Assembly (NCBI GenBank): GCA_018817385.1 | Contig: JAHIUA010000093.1 | Coordinates: 1-64,000, forward strand | DNA from: Pseudomonadota bacterium | GTDB taxonomy: Bacteria > Desulfobacterota > Desulfobulbia > Desulfobulbales > Desulfocapsaceae | Direction of reading: 5' to 3' | Length of the DNA stretch: 64,000 bases | Shown here: in pieces, positions 28,144-37,131 of the stretch | Numbering within the stretch: the first letter of the stretch is position 1 | Layout of the letters: every line of letters starts with the position of its first letter | Notes under the pieces: generated by a model | What the model saw: only the letters and a program-made list of their open reading frames with translations | What the model was told of the DNA's origin: nothing | Database searches by the model: none | Program-made: the position numbers and the translations under genes

Positions 28144-29553
28144 TCAATAGGCCCCTTTGCGATCGAATACCCGTTTAATTGTCTTGGCAATGATCTTGAT
28201 ATCGGTCCACAAAGAGTAATTGAGGATATACCAGTCATCGAGTTCTACCCGTTCATCATAGCTGGCGCTGTCTGATCGCCCCTCAACCTGCCAGGGACCG
28301 GTTATCCCCGGTTTCATGGAACAGTAGCGCCCCGCGCTCTCCTTGTAAAAATCATTCAGTTCCTGGCCCACGATAGGTCGTGCTCCGACCACGCTCATCT
28401 CTCCCTTGAGGACATTTATAAACTGGGGCAGCTCGTCCAGACTGGTTTTTCGCAGGAACCTTCCGAGGCGAGTGACTCTGGGGTCCTTTTTCAGCTTGAA
28501 GCTGCGCTCCCACTCCTCACGCTGTTCAGGGTTGTCCGCCAGAATCTTCTCCAGTTGTTCTTCGGCATCAACCACCATCGAGCGAAACTTGATGCACCCG
28601 AACTCCTTTCCGGCAGAGGTAATGCGCTTATGGTGGTAAAATATCGGCCCGCCATCCTGAAGCTTGACCAGGATAGCGATAGCAAAGAAAAGAGGTGATA
28701 TACAAGTAAGGACCATAAGGGAAAAGATGACGTCGAAGCTCCTTTTCCATTCGGTATTCGGGTTAAAGTTCAAGACAAGGGTATTTCCCAGTGACTGAAT
28801 TTCTGCATGGTGCAAACCAAAGACATAGAGATCAGGGACCAGATAAATTCTTGCGCCCAATGAGCGACACTCCCGGAGGATGGAAAATATTTTTTTCTCC
28901 GCCCGCATCGGCAGTGCCACATAGACGTAATCAATATCGTTATTCAGCAAAAAATTGCGAATATCAGCTATGGCGCCAAGAATCGGCTTACCGACAACAG
29001 TATTTTTTTCATCCGGTCCAACCTTATCATCAAAAAATCCCAACACCTCTATTCCGGCCCAGGGAATGGCCTCCACTTCCCGGGCCAGGGTTATCCCCAG
29101 TTCTCCGGCACCAGCCACCACCGCTCGACGGACATTTTTTCCTTTGGAACGATAGTGATGCAAAATTTTTCGGGCAATAACATGGGCAGCAAACAGTAAC
29201 AGCGGCGTCACCGTAGACCAGATCAAAAAGACTACCCGTGAATAGGCATGTGAAATTTTAAAGATAAAAAAGTAAAACAGAAGTGCCCCGACGACTCCCC
29301 CCCATGCCTTGACAATGACGAGAAATTCCAAATAAAATTTCCAGCCACGCCAGGAACGATAGAGTTGAAAATACTGGAAACTGATCAGTGACAACCCAAA
29401 AGAGATCCAAAGAAGATAGGTATAGTAGTAATTCCACGGTACCCGGTACCATGTCACTAATGCCCAGAGGAAGATACAGACCAGGGCACAATCGACCAGG
29501 TTTAATATTTTACATATAAGAGAACTCTGCTCACGCAGATTCAGAGACATCAT
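28144..29553 (-). CDS. wbaP: Undecaprenyl-phosphate sugar phosphotransferase (WbaP/WcaJ family)
   Basis: Initiating enzyme of the surface-glycan pathway: transfers a sugar 1-phosphate from a UDP-sugar to undecaprenyl phosphate at the inner membrane. The 469 residues have N-terminal membrane helices (about 15-125), a Rossmann-like middle domain with VVAGAGELG at 145-153, a re-entrant membrane helix (about 275-297) and the catalytic phosphotransferase domain to the end, including IKFRSM, DELPQFINVLKGEMSVVGARP-type core at 373-393 and PGITGPWQVEGRS. It closes the 7-gene operon starting at uxs. WbaP (galactose) or WcaJ (glucose) specificity cannot be told by eye. Confidence 0.9.
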   Translation of the reverse strand: MMSLNLREQSSLICKILNLVDCALVCIFLWALVTWYRVPWNYYYTYLLWISFGLSLISFQYFQLYRSWRGWKFYLEFLVIVKAWGGVVGALLFYFFIFKISHAYSRVVFLIWSTVTPLLLFAAHVIARKILHHYRSKGKNVRRAVVAGAGELGITLAREVEAIPWAGIEVLGFFDDKVGPDEKNTVVGKPILGAIADIRNFLLNNDIDYVYVALPMRAEKKIFSILRECRSLGARIYLVPDLYVFGLHHAEIQSLGNTLVLNFNPNTEWKRSFDVIFSLMVLTCISPLFFAIAILVKLQDGGPIFYHHKRITSAGKEFGCIKFRSMVVDAEEQLEKILADNPEQREEWERSFKLKKDPRVTRLGRFLRKTSLDELPQFINVLKGEMSVVGARPIVGQELNDFYKESAGRYCSMKPGITGPWQVEGRSDSASYDERVELDDWYILNYSLWTDIKIIAKTIKRVFDRKGAY

Positions 29554-29601
29554 AGAGGACCTATTTTACTTCAACTCACTCAATTTCTGACAAAAAGAAA
29601 C

Positions 29602-30516
29602 CTACTTCCGCCACCAATTGTGGTGCATACTCACCTTGGGCCGCAACACCGCCGGCAGGTATCTATATTTTTTCCCAAGAGTATACCCTAAATATTTCAC
29701 CCCGCATCGTATTATCAAATCCGGGACAAGAGACCAGGCCTTGTTGCTTAAAAAATAGGATAGCGCAGAATGAACATAGCTGGCACCATGCCCTTCTGCG
29801 CTCCCATATTCTTTCAAGAGCCACTTCTCGGTGCTATGCAGGACACCGATATCAAAGTGTCTCTTGAATTCTTCGACAAGAGTATAATTATGGGAATGAT
29901 ACACAGTTGCCTCTGCAACATAGCGTATGGCAGATCCATGCAGCAGCAGCCTTCCCACTGCGCAGGTGTCCTCTCCAAAAATCAAGTCATCCTGAAAGTA
30001 CCCTATCGCGGCAAGCGGAGCCTTCTTATAGGCAGCAAATGAATTGGAGACAAAGACTGTTTTGAGACCATAGTTCCCCCTGTCTTTATACACTCTTTCC
30101 AGCGTCAGTTCAGGGTAATTAAATAAACGGAGGTGAGCGGCAGCCAAGGTAGCACCTGCTGCCGGCAATTGCCTCCCATAGGTGACAGCAACAGGTGAAT
30201 CTTTTTTTAATGGTGCTATTAAGGTTGCAAGTGATCCCGGTTCAGAAATAACAGCATCTTGAGTCATAAACACCAGAATATCGCCAACGGCTTTCCTTGC
30301 CGCCATGGACCTGGTGCCACCATGATCAAAATCTTCTCTCCGAACCGGAATGACTTCTGCGCCAAATGCTTCTGCTCTGGCCACAGTATCATCTGATGAG
30401 GAAGAATCATAAACCAGCAACTCATACTTTTCTCTGAGATCCTGACTGGCAATACTCTTCAGGACCTCAGCAAAGAGCGGACCGCCATTCAGTGTTGGAA
30501 TAATAATAGAAATCAA
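29602..30516 (-). CDS. GT2 glycosyltransferase, rhamnosyltransferase-like
   Basis: A 304-residue cytosolic GT-A enzyme expected to add one sugar to the lipid-linked intermediate. MISIIIPTLNGG opens the nucleotide-binding fold. The usual DxD is replaced by TQDAV near residue 91, as in many rhamnosyltransferase-like GT2 proteins, and FGEDTCAVGR is the acceptor-site region. The start codon is TTG 30516, overlapping the preceding stop as TTGA, so translation is coupled to the upstream GT2. The substrate is inferred only from family resemblance. Confidence 0.82.
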   Translation of the reverse strand: MISIIIPTLNGGPLFAEVLKSIASQDLREKYELLVYDSSSSDDTVARAEAFGAEVIPVRREDFDHGGTRSMAARKAVGDILVFMTQDAVISEPGSLATLIAPLKKDSPVAVTYGRQLPAAGATLAAAHLRLFNYPELTLERVYKDRGNYGLKTVFVSNSFAAYKKAPLAAIGYFQDDLIFGEDTCAVGRLLLHGSAIRYVAEATVYHSHNYTLVEEFKRHFDIGVLHSTEKWLLKEYGSAEGHGASYVHSALSYFLSNKAWSLVPDLIIRCGVKYLGYTLGKKYRYLPAVLRPKVSMHHNWWRK

Positions 30517-31436
30517 CTAAGGCCGCCCTTGGACTCATTTTTCAATTCCCTGGCAAGCAACACAGCCTTATCACATTGAAAAATATAAAATAAAAACCGA
30601 TTCCATGCCAAGCTGTTAAACAGACGGCTTAATAACCTGTCTCCAGCCCTGAGAAGGGCGTCAGGGAAATAGCTGAGCAGTCGAGCAAGTCCTGCGGCCC
30701 CCGTATGACCTATTTTTGCCGGGTGCAGGGAAAGGAGAAGAGAGTAATTGGCTATGGAGTCACGCATTTTGACAAAAACCTGTTTTTTTTTCATCACTCC
30801 CATGTGAGAACAGCTGTTATCAATATGCACGATGGTGAACAAAGCCCCCAGGCGGACTCCCCATTCAATGTCTTCAAATCCATAGCCTGTAAATTGTGGA
30901 TCAAAAGAGACGGCCCGCAGGATATCCCGACGCACCATGATGTTTGAAGTGAAAAGGTATCGCCAGGGAATGGTGTTCCTGACAGATGGCGGTACTGCCT
31001 CGGTCTTCTTACTTTTGTATAAGTAGAAAGAATAGTCTGGATGCACCTCTTTATTTTGGAGATAACTGATCCCCCCACAGATAATTTCAGCACCGGCCCG
31101 GCCCTGCTCCACATACGTTTGGATAAACTGGTCATGATCAGGGAGCATATCTGCGTCTACAAAGAGGACATACTCGCCTTTTGCCTGGTCCAGGAGCCGA
31201 TTGCGGATTTCCGCCCGCCCCCTGTTAAGGCCCAACTCCTGATAGCGGACCAGAGGCAGTTGTTCTGCCACAGAAGCATTGCTATACTTCTCGCTGGAGC
31301 CATCGTCCATAACAATTATTTCTACCTCCTCCCCTTGCGAAAGGTGGAGACATTGATCATGGAGACGGCTAAGCAATGGCCCAATATCCCAATTATAGAC
31401 AGGGATTAAAATAGAAAGAAAAACAGTGGCAGTCAT
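30513..31436 (-). CDS. GT2 glycosyltransferase with galactosyltransferase-type C-terminal motif
   Basis: A 307-residue GT-A enzyme. The N-terminus FLSILIPVYNW, DDGSS near 43-47 and DAD in LFVDADML near 92-97 are the sugar-nucleotide and metal site. GYGFEDIEWGVRL near 190 is the ED-type catalytic region seen in glycosyltransferases with a Glyco_transf_7C domain. It overlaps the downstream GT2 by 4 bp and follows another GT2 by 9 bp. It probably adds a sugar during repeat-unit assembly; donor and acceptor are unknown. Confidence 0.82.
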   Translation of the reverse strand: MTATVFLSILIPVYNWDIGPLLSRLHDQCLHLSQGEEVEIIVMDDGSSEKYSNASVAEQLPLVRYQELGLNRGRAEIRNRLLDQAKGEYVLFVDADMLPDHDQFIQTYVEQGRAGAEIICGGISYLQNKEVHPDYSFYLYKSKKTEAVPPSVRNTIPWRYLFTSNIMVRRDILRAVSFDPQFTGYGFEDIEWGVRLGALFTIVHIDNSCSHMGVMKKKQVFVKMRDSIANYSLLLSLHPAKIGHTGAAGLARLLSYFPDALLRAGDRLLSRLFNSLAWNRFLFYIFQCDKAVLLARELKNESKGGLS

Positions 31437-31445
31437 GACTACTCG

Positions 31446-32333
31446 CTATGATTTTGTTTTTTTCACCGGCGCCAGTCTGCTTCGGTAAAAATGAAGCAGA
31501 CTCTTCCAACCACGTTTTTCCAGAAAAATACGCAACTGACGCTTCAACAAAATAAACCAATAATAGGCGCGGCTCGTAAAAAAAGATTTCCCTGACAACT
31601 CAATTCTGGCCCTATGGGTTTCCTGGAGTGCCTTTTTCCAGTTTTCCTCAGATATCCCATCATGCTGCATATTGGCAAGGACAGAATCAAGGGCCAGAAA
31701 CCTGACCCCCTGTTTTTTGAAACGCAGCAGCAGCTCATAATCCATGGCAAATTTGTAGTCAGACGAAAAAAGGCCGAAAGAACGGTAGAGTTCAGCACGG
31801 ACAAAACAGGTGGGGTGGGTCACAGTCATTTCTCGACCCAGCAACTGGGGAACAGAATAACAGAGATATTCCCGTTGCAGACCATGCCAAAACTGTAACG
31901 CTCCGCAGACAACCCCGACTGTTGGCTCTGCCAGCAAGGCTTCGACCACACGTCGCACAGTATCGGCCTCATACCAGTCACCAGCATTGATCAAGCCTAT
32001 GACGTCTCCATGGGCGACCTTGATGCCCTTGTTAAAGGCGTCACTGATTCCTTTATCCGGCTCACTCTGCCAGAAATCAATGTTGCTGTCATATTCACGG
32101 AGAATGGAGACAGTGTCGTCATGCGATCCCCCATCAATAACAATATATTCTATAAATCCATAATCTTGCTGCAAGACGCTGTCAATGGTCTGCCGGATCC
32201 AGGATTCTCCGTTCAGGACTATGGTAATAATAGAAACCAGTGGATGTTCGGCATCATTCTGTTTCTTGACCATCCCCCCCCCTGATTCTGCTTTGATTCC
32301 ATTTTGTTGTTGAAGAGATTGCCCTGTTTCCAC
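31446..32333 (-). CDS. GT2 glycosyltransferase (WcaA-like) with a G9 tract at its 5' end
   Basis: A 295-residue GT-A enzyme if started at ATG 32333, or 275 residues from ATG 32273. Core motifs are PLVSIITIVLNG, VIDGGSHDDT and NAGDWY, which replaces DxD as in colanic-acid-type WcaA relatives. Nine consecutive G (32274-32282 in sense orientation) lie directly before ATG 32273 and inside the longer frame as three glycines. Conserved family sequence begins only after residue 28, so the inner start is plausible, with the G-run near the ribosome-binding position. Length changes in the tract could alter expression. The sugar added is unknown. Confidence 0.82.
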   Translation of the reverse strand: METGQSLQQQNGIKAESGGGMVKKQNDAEHPLVSIITIVLNGESWIRQTIDSVLQQDYGFIEYIVIDGGSHDDTVSILREYDSNIDFWQSEPDKGISDAFNKGIKVAHGDVIGLINAGDWYEADTVRRVVEALLAEPTVGVVCGALQFWHGLQREYLCYSVPQLLGREMTVTHPTCFVRAELYRSFGLFSSDYKFAMDYELLLRFKKQGVRFLALDSVLANMQHDGISEENWKKALQETHRARIELSGKSFFTSRAYYWFILLKRQLRIFLEKRGWKSLLHFYRSRLAPVKKTKS

Positions 32334-32337
32334 AAGC

Positions 32338-33432
32338 CTACACCTTACTGCGATACAATTCTAATGTCTGGGAGACACAACTATCCCAGGAAAATAATTT
32401 TGCCCGTTCATATCCCCGTACCCGTAATGCAGTTACAAGCTCTGTTGATTGAACTATTGACTCCATGGCACATCGCAGCTCTTCTTCAGCTGCGGGATCA
32501 AAATAAATTGCCGCATCACCGGCAATTTCCGGCATGGAGCTGGTGTCGCTACAGGCAACGGGGCAGCCACAACGCATGGCCTCCAGGAGTGGTAACCCAA
32601 AGCCCTCATAGAGCGAGGGATAGACAAACAAAGCGGCCTGGGAGTAGAGAGCTGCCAGTTGACTGTCATCTGCATCCAGATGCTTGATTCGCCAGCCCAC
32701 TCCTGAATCTTGCAGGGTGCGCACCTCCTCAGGGGTAAACGCACCTCCTCCCACACAGAGCAGATCGAATTCAGAAGACAAGAGTGGAGAATGAGCAAAG
32801 GCCAAGAGGAGTGTGTGAAAATTTTTCACTCCTCCCCGAAGTCCCACATAGAGAAGATACGGTCTTTGCCAGACAACTGCTCCTTTTTTCTTTTCAGGTT
32901 TCTCAAATGATGTGGCAAGTGGAATAACCGTGATTTTTTCAGGAGAGACATGCAGATATTTTATGAGATCAGCACGGGTACTCTTTGAAATTGCGATCAC
33001 ATGATCCGCCCGTGCTACAGCCTTGGCTTTGAGTTGAGGAATATGGAGATCAGGTCCTTGAAACCGATTGGGAAAACGCTCATGGATCATATCATAAACG
33101 GAAAGGATATGAGGGACATGAGACGATTGAGCAGTGGCCGAGTAGTAGGTTTCATGCAAGATATCAGGATGCTGCAATTTGAGAAGAGTACGGCTGACTA
33201 TGCCATTGATGGCAGGAAGTATGCGGTGTTTCCCTGGAAAACAAGGAACCTTCCAGCCAATCGTGTGCACAGGGTTGGAGGCCAGATACTGATTGACGTG
33301 AACAGGAGCAAGCACGGTTGTTTCGATCCCCGGGGAACAGGCCGGAAGTCTGCGGGCAAGTTCAACAAAATATCTGGAAATACCACCGACCCTCTGCAGA
33401 GCAAAGATCTGATAGTCGTAAACTATATGCAT
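32338..33432 (-). CDS. GT4 glycosyltransferase
   Basis: A 364-residue GT-B enzyme. The N-terminal acceptor domain starts MHIVYDYQIFALQRVGGISRY with the glycine-rich loop. The C-terminal donor domain has PSLYEGFGLPLLEAMRCG near 270-287, the EX7E motif of GT4 enzymes (E274 region), followed by SDTSSMPEIAGDAA. It lies in tight order between two other glycosyltransferases (4 and 17 bp gaps). Mannosyl- or other hexosyltransferase activity is typical of the family; specificity unknown. It resembles the next gene upstream in layout, suggesting an old duplication. Confidence 0.85.
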   Translation of the reverse strand: MHIVYDYQIFALQRVGGISRYFVELARRLPACSPGIETTVLAPVHVNQYLASNPVHTIGWKVPCFPGKHRILPAINGIVSRTLLKLQHPDILHETYYSATAQSSHVPHILSVYDMIHERFPNRFQGPDLHIPQLKAKAVARADHVIAISKSTRADLIKYLHVSPEKITVIPLATSFEKPEKKKGAVVWQRPYLLYVGLRGGVKNFHTLLLAFAHSPLLSSEFDLLCVGGGAFTPEEVRTLQDSGVGWRIKHLDADDSQLAALYSQAALFVYPSLYEGFGLPLLEAMRCGCPVACSDTSSMPEIAGDAAIYFDPAAEEELRCAMESIVQSTELVTALRVRGYERAKLFSWDSCVSQTLELYRSKV

Positions 33433-33449
33433 AACCTTAAAATCTCAAT

Positions 33450-34685
33450 TCAACGGCCATCCCAGGCCCTCTGGTAGCCGGCTGCCGTCTGCTCAGCACA
33501 CCGCTGCCAGGAAAATCCCCCTGCCCTGACAAGTCCTTTCTGGGCCAATTCAGCATGAACGTCCCTCTCCTTGAGCAGGGTCAGCATGGCTTGACAGATC
33601 TGGTCTTTATCCTGTGGGTCCACCAGGATCCCGGCATCACCGACAACTTCCGGCAACGAACTGGTATTTGAAACGATAACCGGCAGACCACATTGCATAG
33701 CCTCCAAAGGTGGTAAGCCAAATCCTTCATAAAGAGACGGATAGAGAAAGGCCTCTGCACCGCTGTATATTGCGCTGAGATATTGATCTGGAACAAAACC
33801 GGTGAAAATTACCTTGTTGTGCAATATTGGATCATTATCAATTTCCTCAAGTAACTCTTTTACTTTCCAGCCCCGAGTGCCAACCAGGACAAAGGAAAGA
33901 TCTTCACACCCCGGCTCTTTGAGAATTTCTCGAAAACAGTTCATGGACATTTGCAGATTTTTTCTCTTTTCTACTGTGGCCAAGGTCAGAAAATAACGCC
34001 CATCAGGAATGTGAAACTGTTGCTTCACTGCTCGAATCAGCACCTTGTCTGACTCTGGATAATAGAGATCCGCTGCTGCAGCCAGAGGCGTAACAAAGAC
34101 TCTCTCGGGGTCCATTTGAAAATAGCTGCAAATGTCATTTTTAGTACACTCGGAGATGGTAAAGAGAAAATCATCCTGGGGCGAAAAAGACTCGACAATG
34201 GGTCGAAACTCATCTGCAAAGCCATCGGCGAAATATTCCGGATGAATGAGAGGAATGATATCGTAAATGGTCAACATGCGCAGAGGAGTGCGGCGAAAGC
34301 GAAAATGAGGCAAAGCAGAATAGTGGGAGTGAAAAAGATCTGCCGCTCCCCCGATCCGGTGCGTAAGGGATATGCGATAAAGCTTTGAAAGAATCTTTGC
34401 TGCTTTCTTCTCCTGCCCGGTTTCATGATTACATCCGGCCATGGTAATCAATGTTTTCTCAAACCAATTTCTCGGAAAAGATCTGGCAGCAAAATTTTTC
34501 TCGGCAAAATAGTGGTCCGTGAGCTGATTGACCTGCAACGAAGAGAGTGAGGAAAAAGAAAGATCGAGATCATCTCGGGCCAACAACTCCAATGACAGGC
34601 TGCTGATCACTCTGTATATACCGGTTCTAGCTGTCTCGAAAAGCTGAGCCAGACCTATTACTCCTACATCTATAACTATTTTCAT
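33450..34685 (-). CDS. GT4 glycosyltransferase
   Basis: A 411-residue GT-B enzyme with the motif PSLYEGFGLPPLEAMQCG and SNTSSLPEVVGDAG in the donor domain, almost the same as in the neighbouring 364-residue GT4. The N-terminal domain (IVIDVGVIGLAQLFETARTG) is longer and includes HSHYSALPHF and LTIYDIIPL, typical of the acceptor side of this subgroup. It is the second gene of the uxs operon, 66 bp after uxs. Probably adds a sugar to the growing repeat unit; donor unknown. Confidence 0.85.
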   Translation of the reverse strand: MKIVIDVGVIGLAQLFETARTGIYRVISSLSLELLARDDLDLSFSSLSSLQVNQLTDHYFAEKNFAARSFPRNWFEKTLITMAGCNHETGQEKKAAKILSKLYRISLTHRIGGAADLFHSHYSALPHFRFRRTPLRMLTIYDIIPLIHPEYFADGFADEFRPIVESFSPQDDFLFTISECTKNDICSYFQMDPERVFVTPLAAAADLYYPESDKVLIRAVKQQFHIPDGRYFLTLATVEKRKNLQMSMNCFREILKEPGCEDLSFVLVGTRGWKVKELLEEIDNDPILHNKVIFTGFVPDQYLSAIYSGAEAFLYPSLYEGFGLPPLEAMQCGLPVIVSNTSSLPEVVGDAGILVDPQDKDQICQAMLTLLKERDVHAELAQKGLVRAGGFSWQRCAEQTAAGYQRAWDGR

Positions 34686-34751
34686 GAACAGATTGCTGCA
34701 GTTGGATCAGCTTTTGTTGAGACGGGACAGTGAGCCTAAGCTGCACTGGAG

Positions 34752-35705
34752 TCAGGCTTTGAGTAAGGCGTCAAAATATGGAATTGTTTTCTTCAATCCT
34801 TCTTCCAATTGAATAGTCGGCTCCCAGCCAAGCTTTTCTCTTGCCAGGCTGATATCGGGTTGACGCTGGATTGGATCATCGCTGGGCAGGCGCTGATAAT
34901 CCAATTTTGAAGAGGAACCAGTGAGATCGATGATTTTCTCCGCCAGTTCTTTGATGGTAAACTCTCCAGGATTACCGGTATTTACAGGTCCGGTAAAATC
35001 ATCAGGACTGGCCATCAGACGAACAAAAACTTCAATCAGGTCATCGACATAACAAAAAGAACGTGATTGCGAGCCATCACCATAAATGGTGATGGGCAGC
35101 CCCTGAAGGGCCTGCATAATGAAATTGGACACCACTCTCCCATCGTTCGGATGCATTTTAGGGCCATAGGTATTAAAGATACGGGCAACCTTAATGCGAA
35201 GATTATGCTGACGACGGTAATCAAAAAACAGGGTCTCAGCACACCGTTTTCCCTCATCATAGCAGGAACGAAAGCCGATGGGGTTCACATGTCCCCAGTA
35301 GTCCTCAGTCTGGGGGTGAATCTTCGGGTCGCCGTAGACTTCGCTGGTAGATGCCTGAAATATTTTCGCATTCAGCCTCTTAGCCAGGCCAAGCATATTA
35401 ATGGCGCCATGCACACTGGTTTTTGTGGTCTGCACAGGATCATGCTGGTAATGAATGGGGGAGGCTGGGCATGCCAGGTTATAAATCTCATCCACCTCTA
35501 CGTAGAGAGGGAACGTTACATCATGACGCATTATTTCAAAATGTGGATTATCCAGCAAATGAAGGATATTATCCTTGGTACCGGTAAAAAAGTTATCCAC
35601 ACAAAGGACATCATGCCCATCCGTTAACAATCGTTCACAGAGATGGGAGCCAACAAATCCAGCCCCACCGGTAACCAATACCTGTTTTCGTATTTGTGAT
35701 TCCAT
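34752..35705 (-). CDS. uxs: UDP-glucuronate decarboxylase (UDP-xylose synthase)
   Basis: Extended-SDR enzyme that converts UDP-glucuronate to UDP-xylose with bound NAD. The 317 residues contain [11 protein letters not shown] near 13-23 (NAD site), the family signature [12 protein letters not shown], the catalytic STSEVYGDP serine region, and the tyrosine-lysine pair in CYDEGKR. These motifs match UXS closely and separate it from UDP-glucose epimerases. It is first in the operon down to wbaP and has a near-consensus promoter at 35839-35867. Supply of UDP-xylose suggests the glycan contains xylose, an inference. No UDP-glucose dehydrogenase is in the window. Confidence 0.92.
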   Translation of the reverse strand: MESQIRKQVLVTGGAGFVGSHLCERLLTDGHDVLCVDNFFTGTKDNILHLLDNPHFEIMRHDVTFPLYVEVDEIYNLACPASPIHYQHDPVQTTKTSVHGAINMLGLAKRLNAKIFQASTSEVYGDPKIHPQTEDYWGHVNPIGFRSCYDEGKRCAETLFFDYRRQHNLRIKVARIFNTYGPKMHPNDGRVVSNFIMQALQGLPITIYGDGSQSRSFCYVDDLIEVFVRLMASPDDFTGPVNTGNPGEFTIKELAEKIIDLTGSSSKLDYQRLPSDDPIQRQPDISLAREKLGWEPTIQLEEGLKKTIPYFDALLKA

Positions 35706-35838
35706 TTTTGACCAACAATGTATTAAAGGAAAGACAACTCACTTACCATAAACTCTAGTAAATCTGAAAGAGGACGTCTCTTAATAAGAAATGCTGAGGA
35801 TTGGAAAGAGAATCTACCCATAAGAGACTCACTTGAGT

Positions 35839-35867
35839 TAGATAGGCGACAATAGTGATGTTGTCAA
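35839..35867 (-). promoter_or_regulatory. Sigma-70-type promoter of the uxs-wbaP operon
   Basis: On the - strand, TTGACA (35862-35867) and TATCTA (35839-35844) are spaced by 17 bp, reading into uxs about 130 bp away. A perfect -35 with optimal spacing makes this the likely driver of the seven-gene operon. Confidence 0.75.
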
Positions 35868-36140
35868 GTAGGAGTACACGAGTGGCAACCAGTTTCAGGC
35901 AATTTCTGTTTGGCCTCCTCTCTCTGCCTCTCTCTATTGTTCAGAAAAAAATAACCAGTAGATGCAAACAGATTCATATCCTATGGTAGATAGCGCTTGT
36001 GAAACCACATAACGTACTCATACTAAAGTTTTTTACAAAAAAACACTTCCTGATTGAAATAATATTATTCTCATTGTATGCAGTTCATGGTGGTACAATT
36101 GATCAGTTATCTCTATATGATCTCTCCTCGTTACTCGAAA

Positions 36141-36225
36141 GATAGTGGAACTGCAAAAAACACTATGTAACATATTTATTTTACAACTCATCCACAAACC
36201 AGGAAGAGAATTCTCTTCCACTATC
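36141..36225. promoter_or_regulatory. Nested inverted repeats, including an 18-bp perfect palindrome
   Basis: GGAAGAGAATTCTCTTCC (36202-36219) is perfectly self-complementary. It lies 35 bp before the GTG start of the GT2 gene. A second, 10-bp inverted repeat links GATAGTGGAA (36141-36150) with TTCCACTATC (36216-36225), partly overlapping the palindrome, and another CACTAT lies at 36161-36166. This looks like an operator or a structured leader; the binding partner is unknown. Confidence 0.5.
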
Positions 36226-36254
36226 GACCAGACTATTACTCAACAAGGTGTCCT

Positions 36255-37013
36255 GTGAAACTCAGCATTGTCGTACCGGTTTATAACGAAGAAAAAACAA
36301 TTAATTCAATTTTAGATCTCGTAGAACAAGCATTGGCAGAATTAACGTCAATCAGTTCCTATGAACTCGTAATCATTGACGATCACTCAACTGACAATTC
36401 AAAAAAAGTACTCGCCGAAAGGATTCAGCAGAAAGATAACTACATCCTCCTTTCCCACCATGTAAATTCTGGCAAAGGAGCTGCAATTCAGACCGGAATA
36501 GCAAAGACGACTGGAGATATTGTTCTCATTCAGGATGCCGACCTTGAATATGACCCCAAAGATTACAATGCCCTTCTCCGCCCCATTATCAATGGACTTG
36601 CCGATGTGGTTTACGGTTCCCGCTTTAAGGGAGAAGTTTCTCGAGTGCTTTATTTCTGGCATTTCATGGGAAATCGGTTTTTGACATTCCTTTCCAATAT
36701 GTTTACCAATCTCAACCTGACTGACATGGAAACCTGTTACAAAGCGTTCCGTGGAGATATTATCCGTAACATGATTCTCACCTCCAACCGATTTGGGATT
36801 GAACCGGAAATGACAGCCAAGATCGCTAAAATAAAGGGGATCCGAATTTACGAAGTTCCCATTTCCTATTTTGGCCGCACCTATGAAGAAGGGAAAAAAA
36901 TAAACTGGAAGGATGGCTTCTCTGCCATCTGGAGCATCATCAAATTCAATCTCTTTACAAGCTATCAAGACTCATTCTCGGCCGACTTTGATCCATTTGA
37001 GACAACATCTTGA
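36255..37013 (+). CDS. GT2 polyprenyl-phosphate sugar synthase-like (DPM1-type)
   Basis: A 252-residue GT2 enzyme resembling dolichol-phosphate-mannose synthase. It has [32 protein letters not shown] as the DxD region near residues 92-101, and YGSRFKGE. It has no clear C-terminal membrane pair. It likely charges undecaprenyl phosphate with one sugar for use outside the membrane by the GT-C enzyme encoded next. The start codon is GTG 36255, five bases after AAGGTG. It is first in a two-gene + strand unit and lies behind the nested dyads at 36141-36225. Donor sugar unknown. Confidence 0.85.
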   Translation: MKLSIVVPVYNEEKTINSILDLVEQALAELTSISSYELVIIDDHSTDNSKKVLAERIQQKDNYILLSHHVNSGKGAAIQTGIAKTTGDIVLIQDADLEYDPKDYNALLRPIINGLADVVYGSRFKGEVSRVLYFWHFMGNRFLTFLSNMFTNLNLTDMETCYKAFRGDIIRNMILTSNRFGIEPEMTAKIAKIKGIRIYEVPISYFGRTYEEGKKINWKDGFSAIWSIIKFNLFTSYQDSFSADFDPFETTS

Positions 37014-37131
37014 TCGAAAAAAAGGAAAAACGAATGCAGTCTTTGAGAGAATAGTGGCTTGCAGATACTCCGTCTCCACTTTCCCCACTCTTCACATATC
37101 TGAGTAACTGTCTCGGACAAAGGGACGCACC

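Larger units (their letters stand above)
35706..36254. other. Divergent control region of the uxs operon and the + strand GT module
   Basis: About 550 AT-rich non-coding bases. The left part holds the uxs promoter (35839-35867) and a leader of about 127 nt with an 8-bp inverted repeat (35776-35783 with 35821-35828). The right part holds the dyads at 36141-36225 and a possible extended -10 (TGGTACAAT, 36091-36099) reading right. A 62-codon - strand open frame at 36033-36221 looks non-coding. Confidence 0.55.

Noticed and set aside
36033-36221. Small - strand gene in the uxs / GT2 intergenic region
   Set aside because: The frame crosses the palindromic region, lacks a ribosome-binding site and has no recognisable features.
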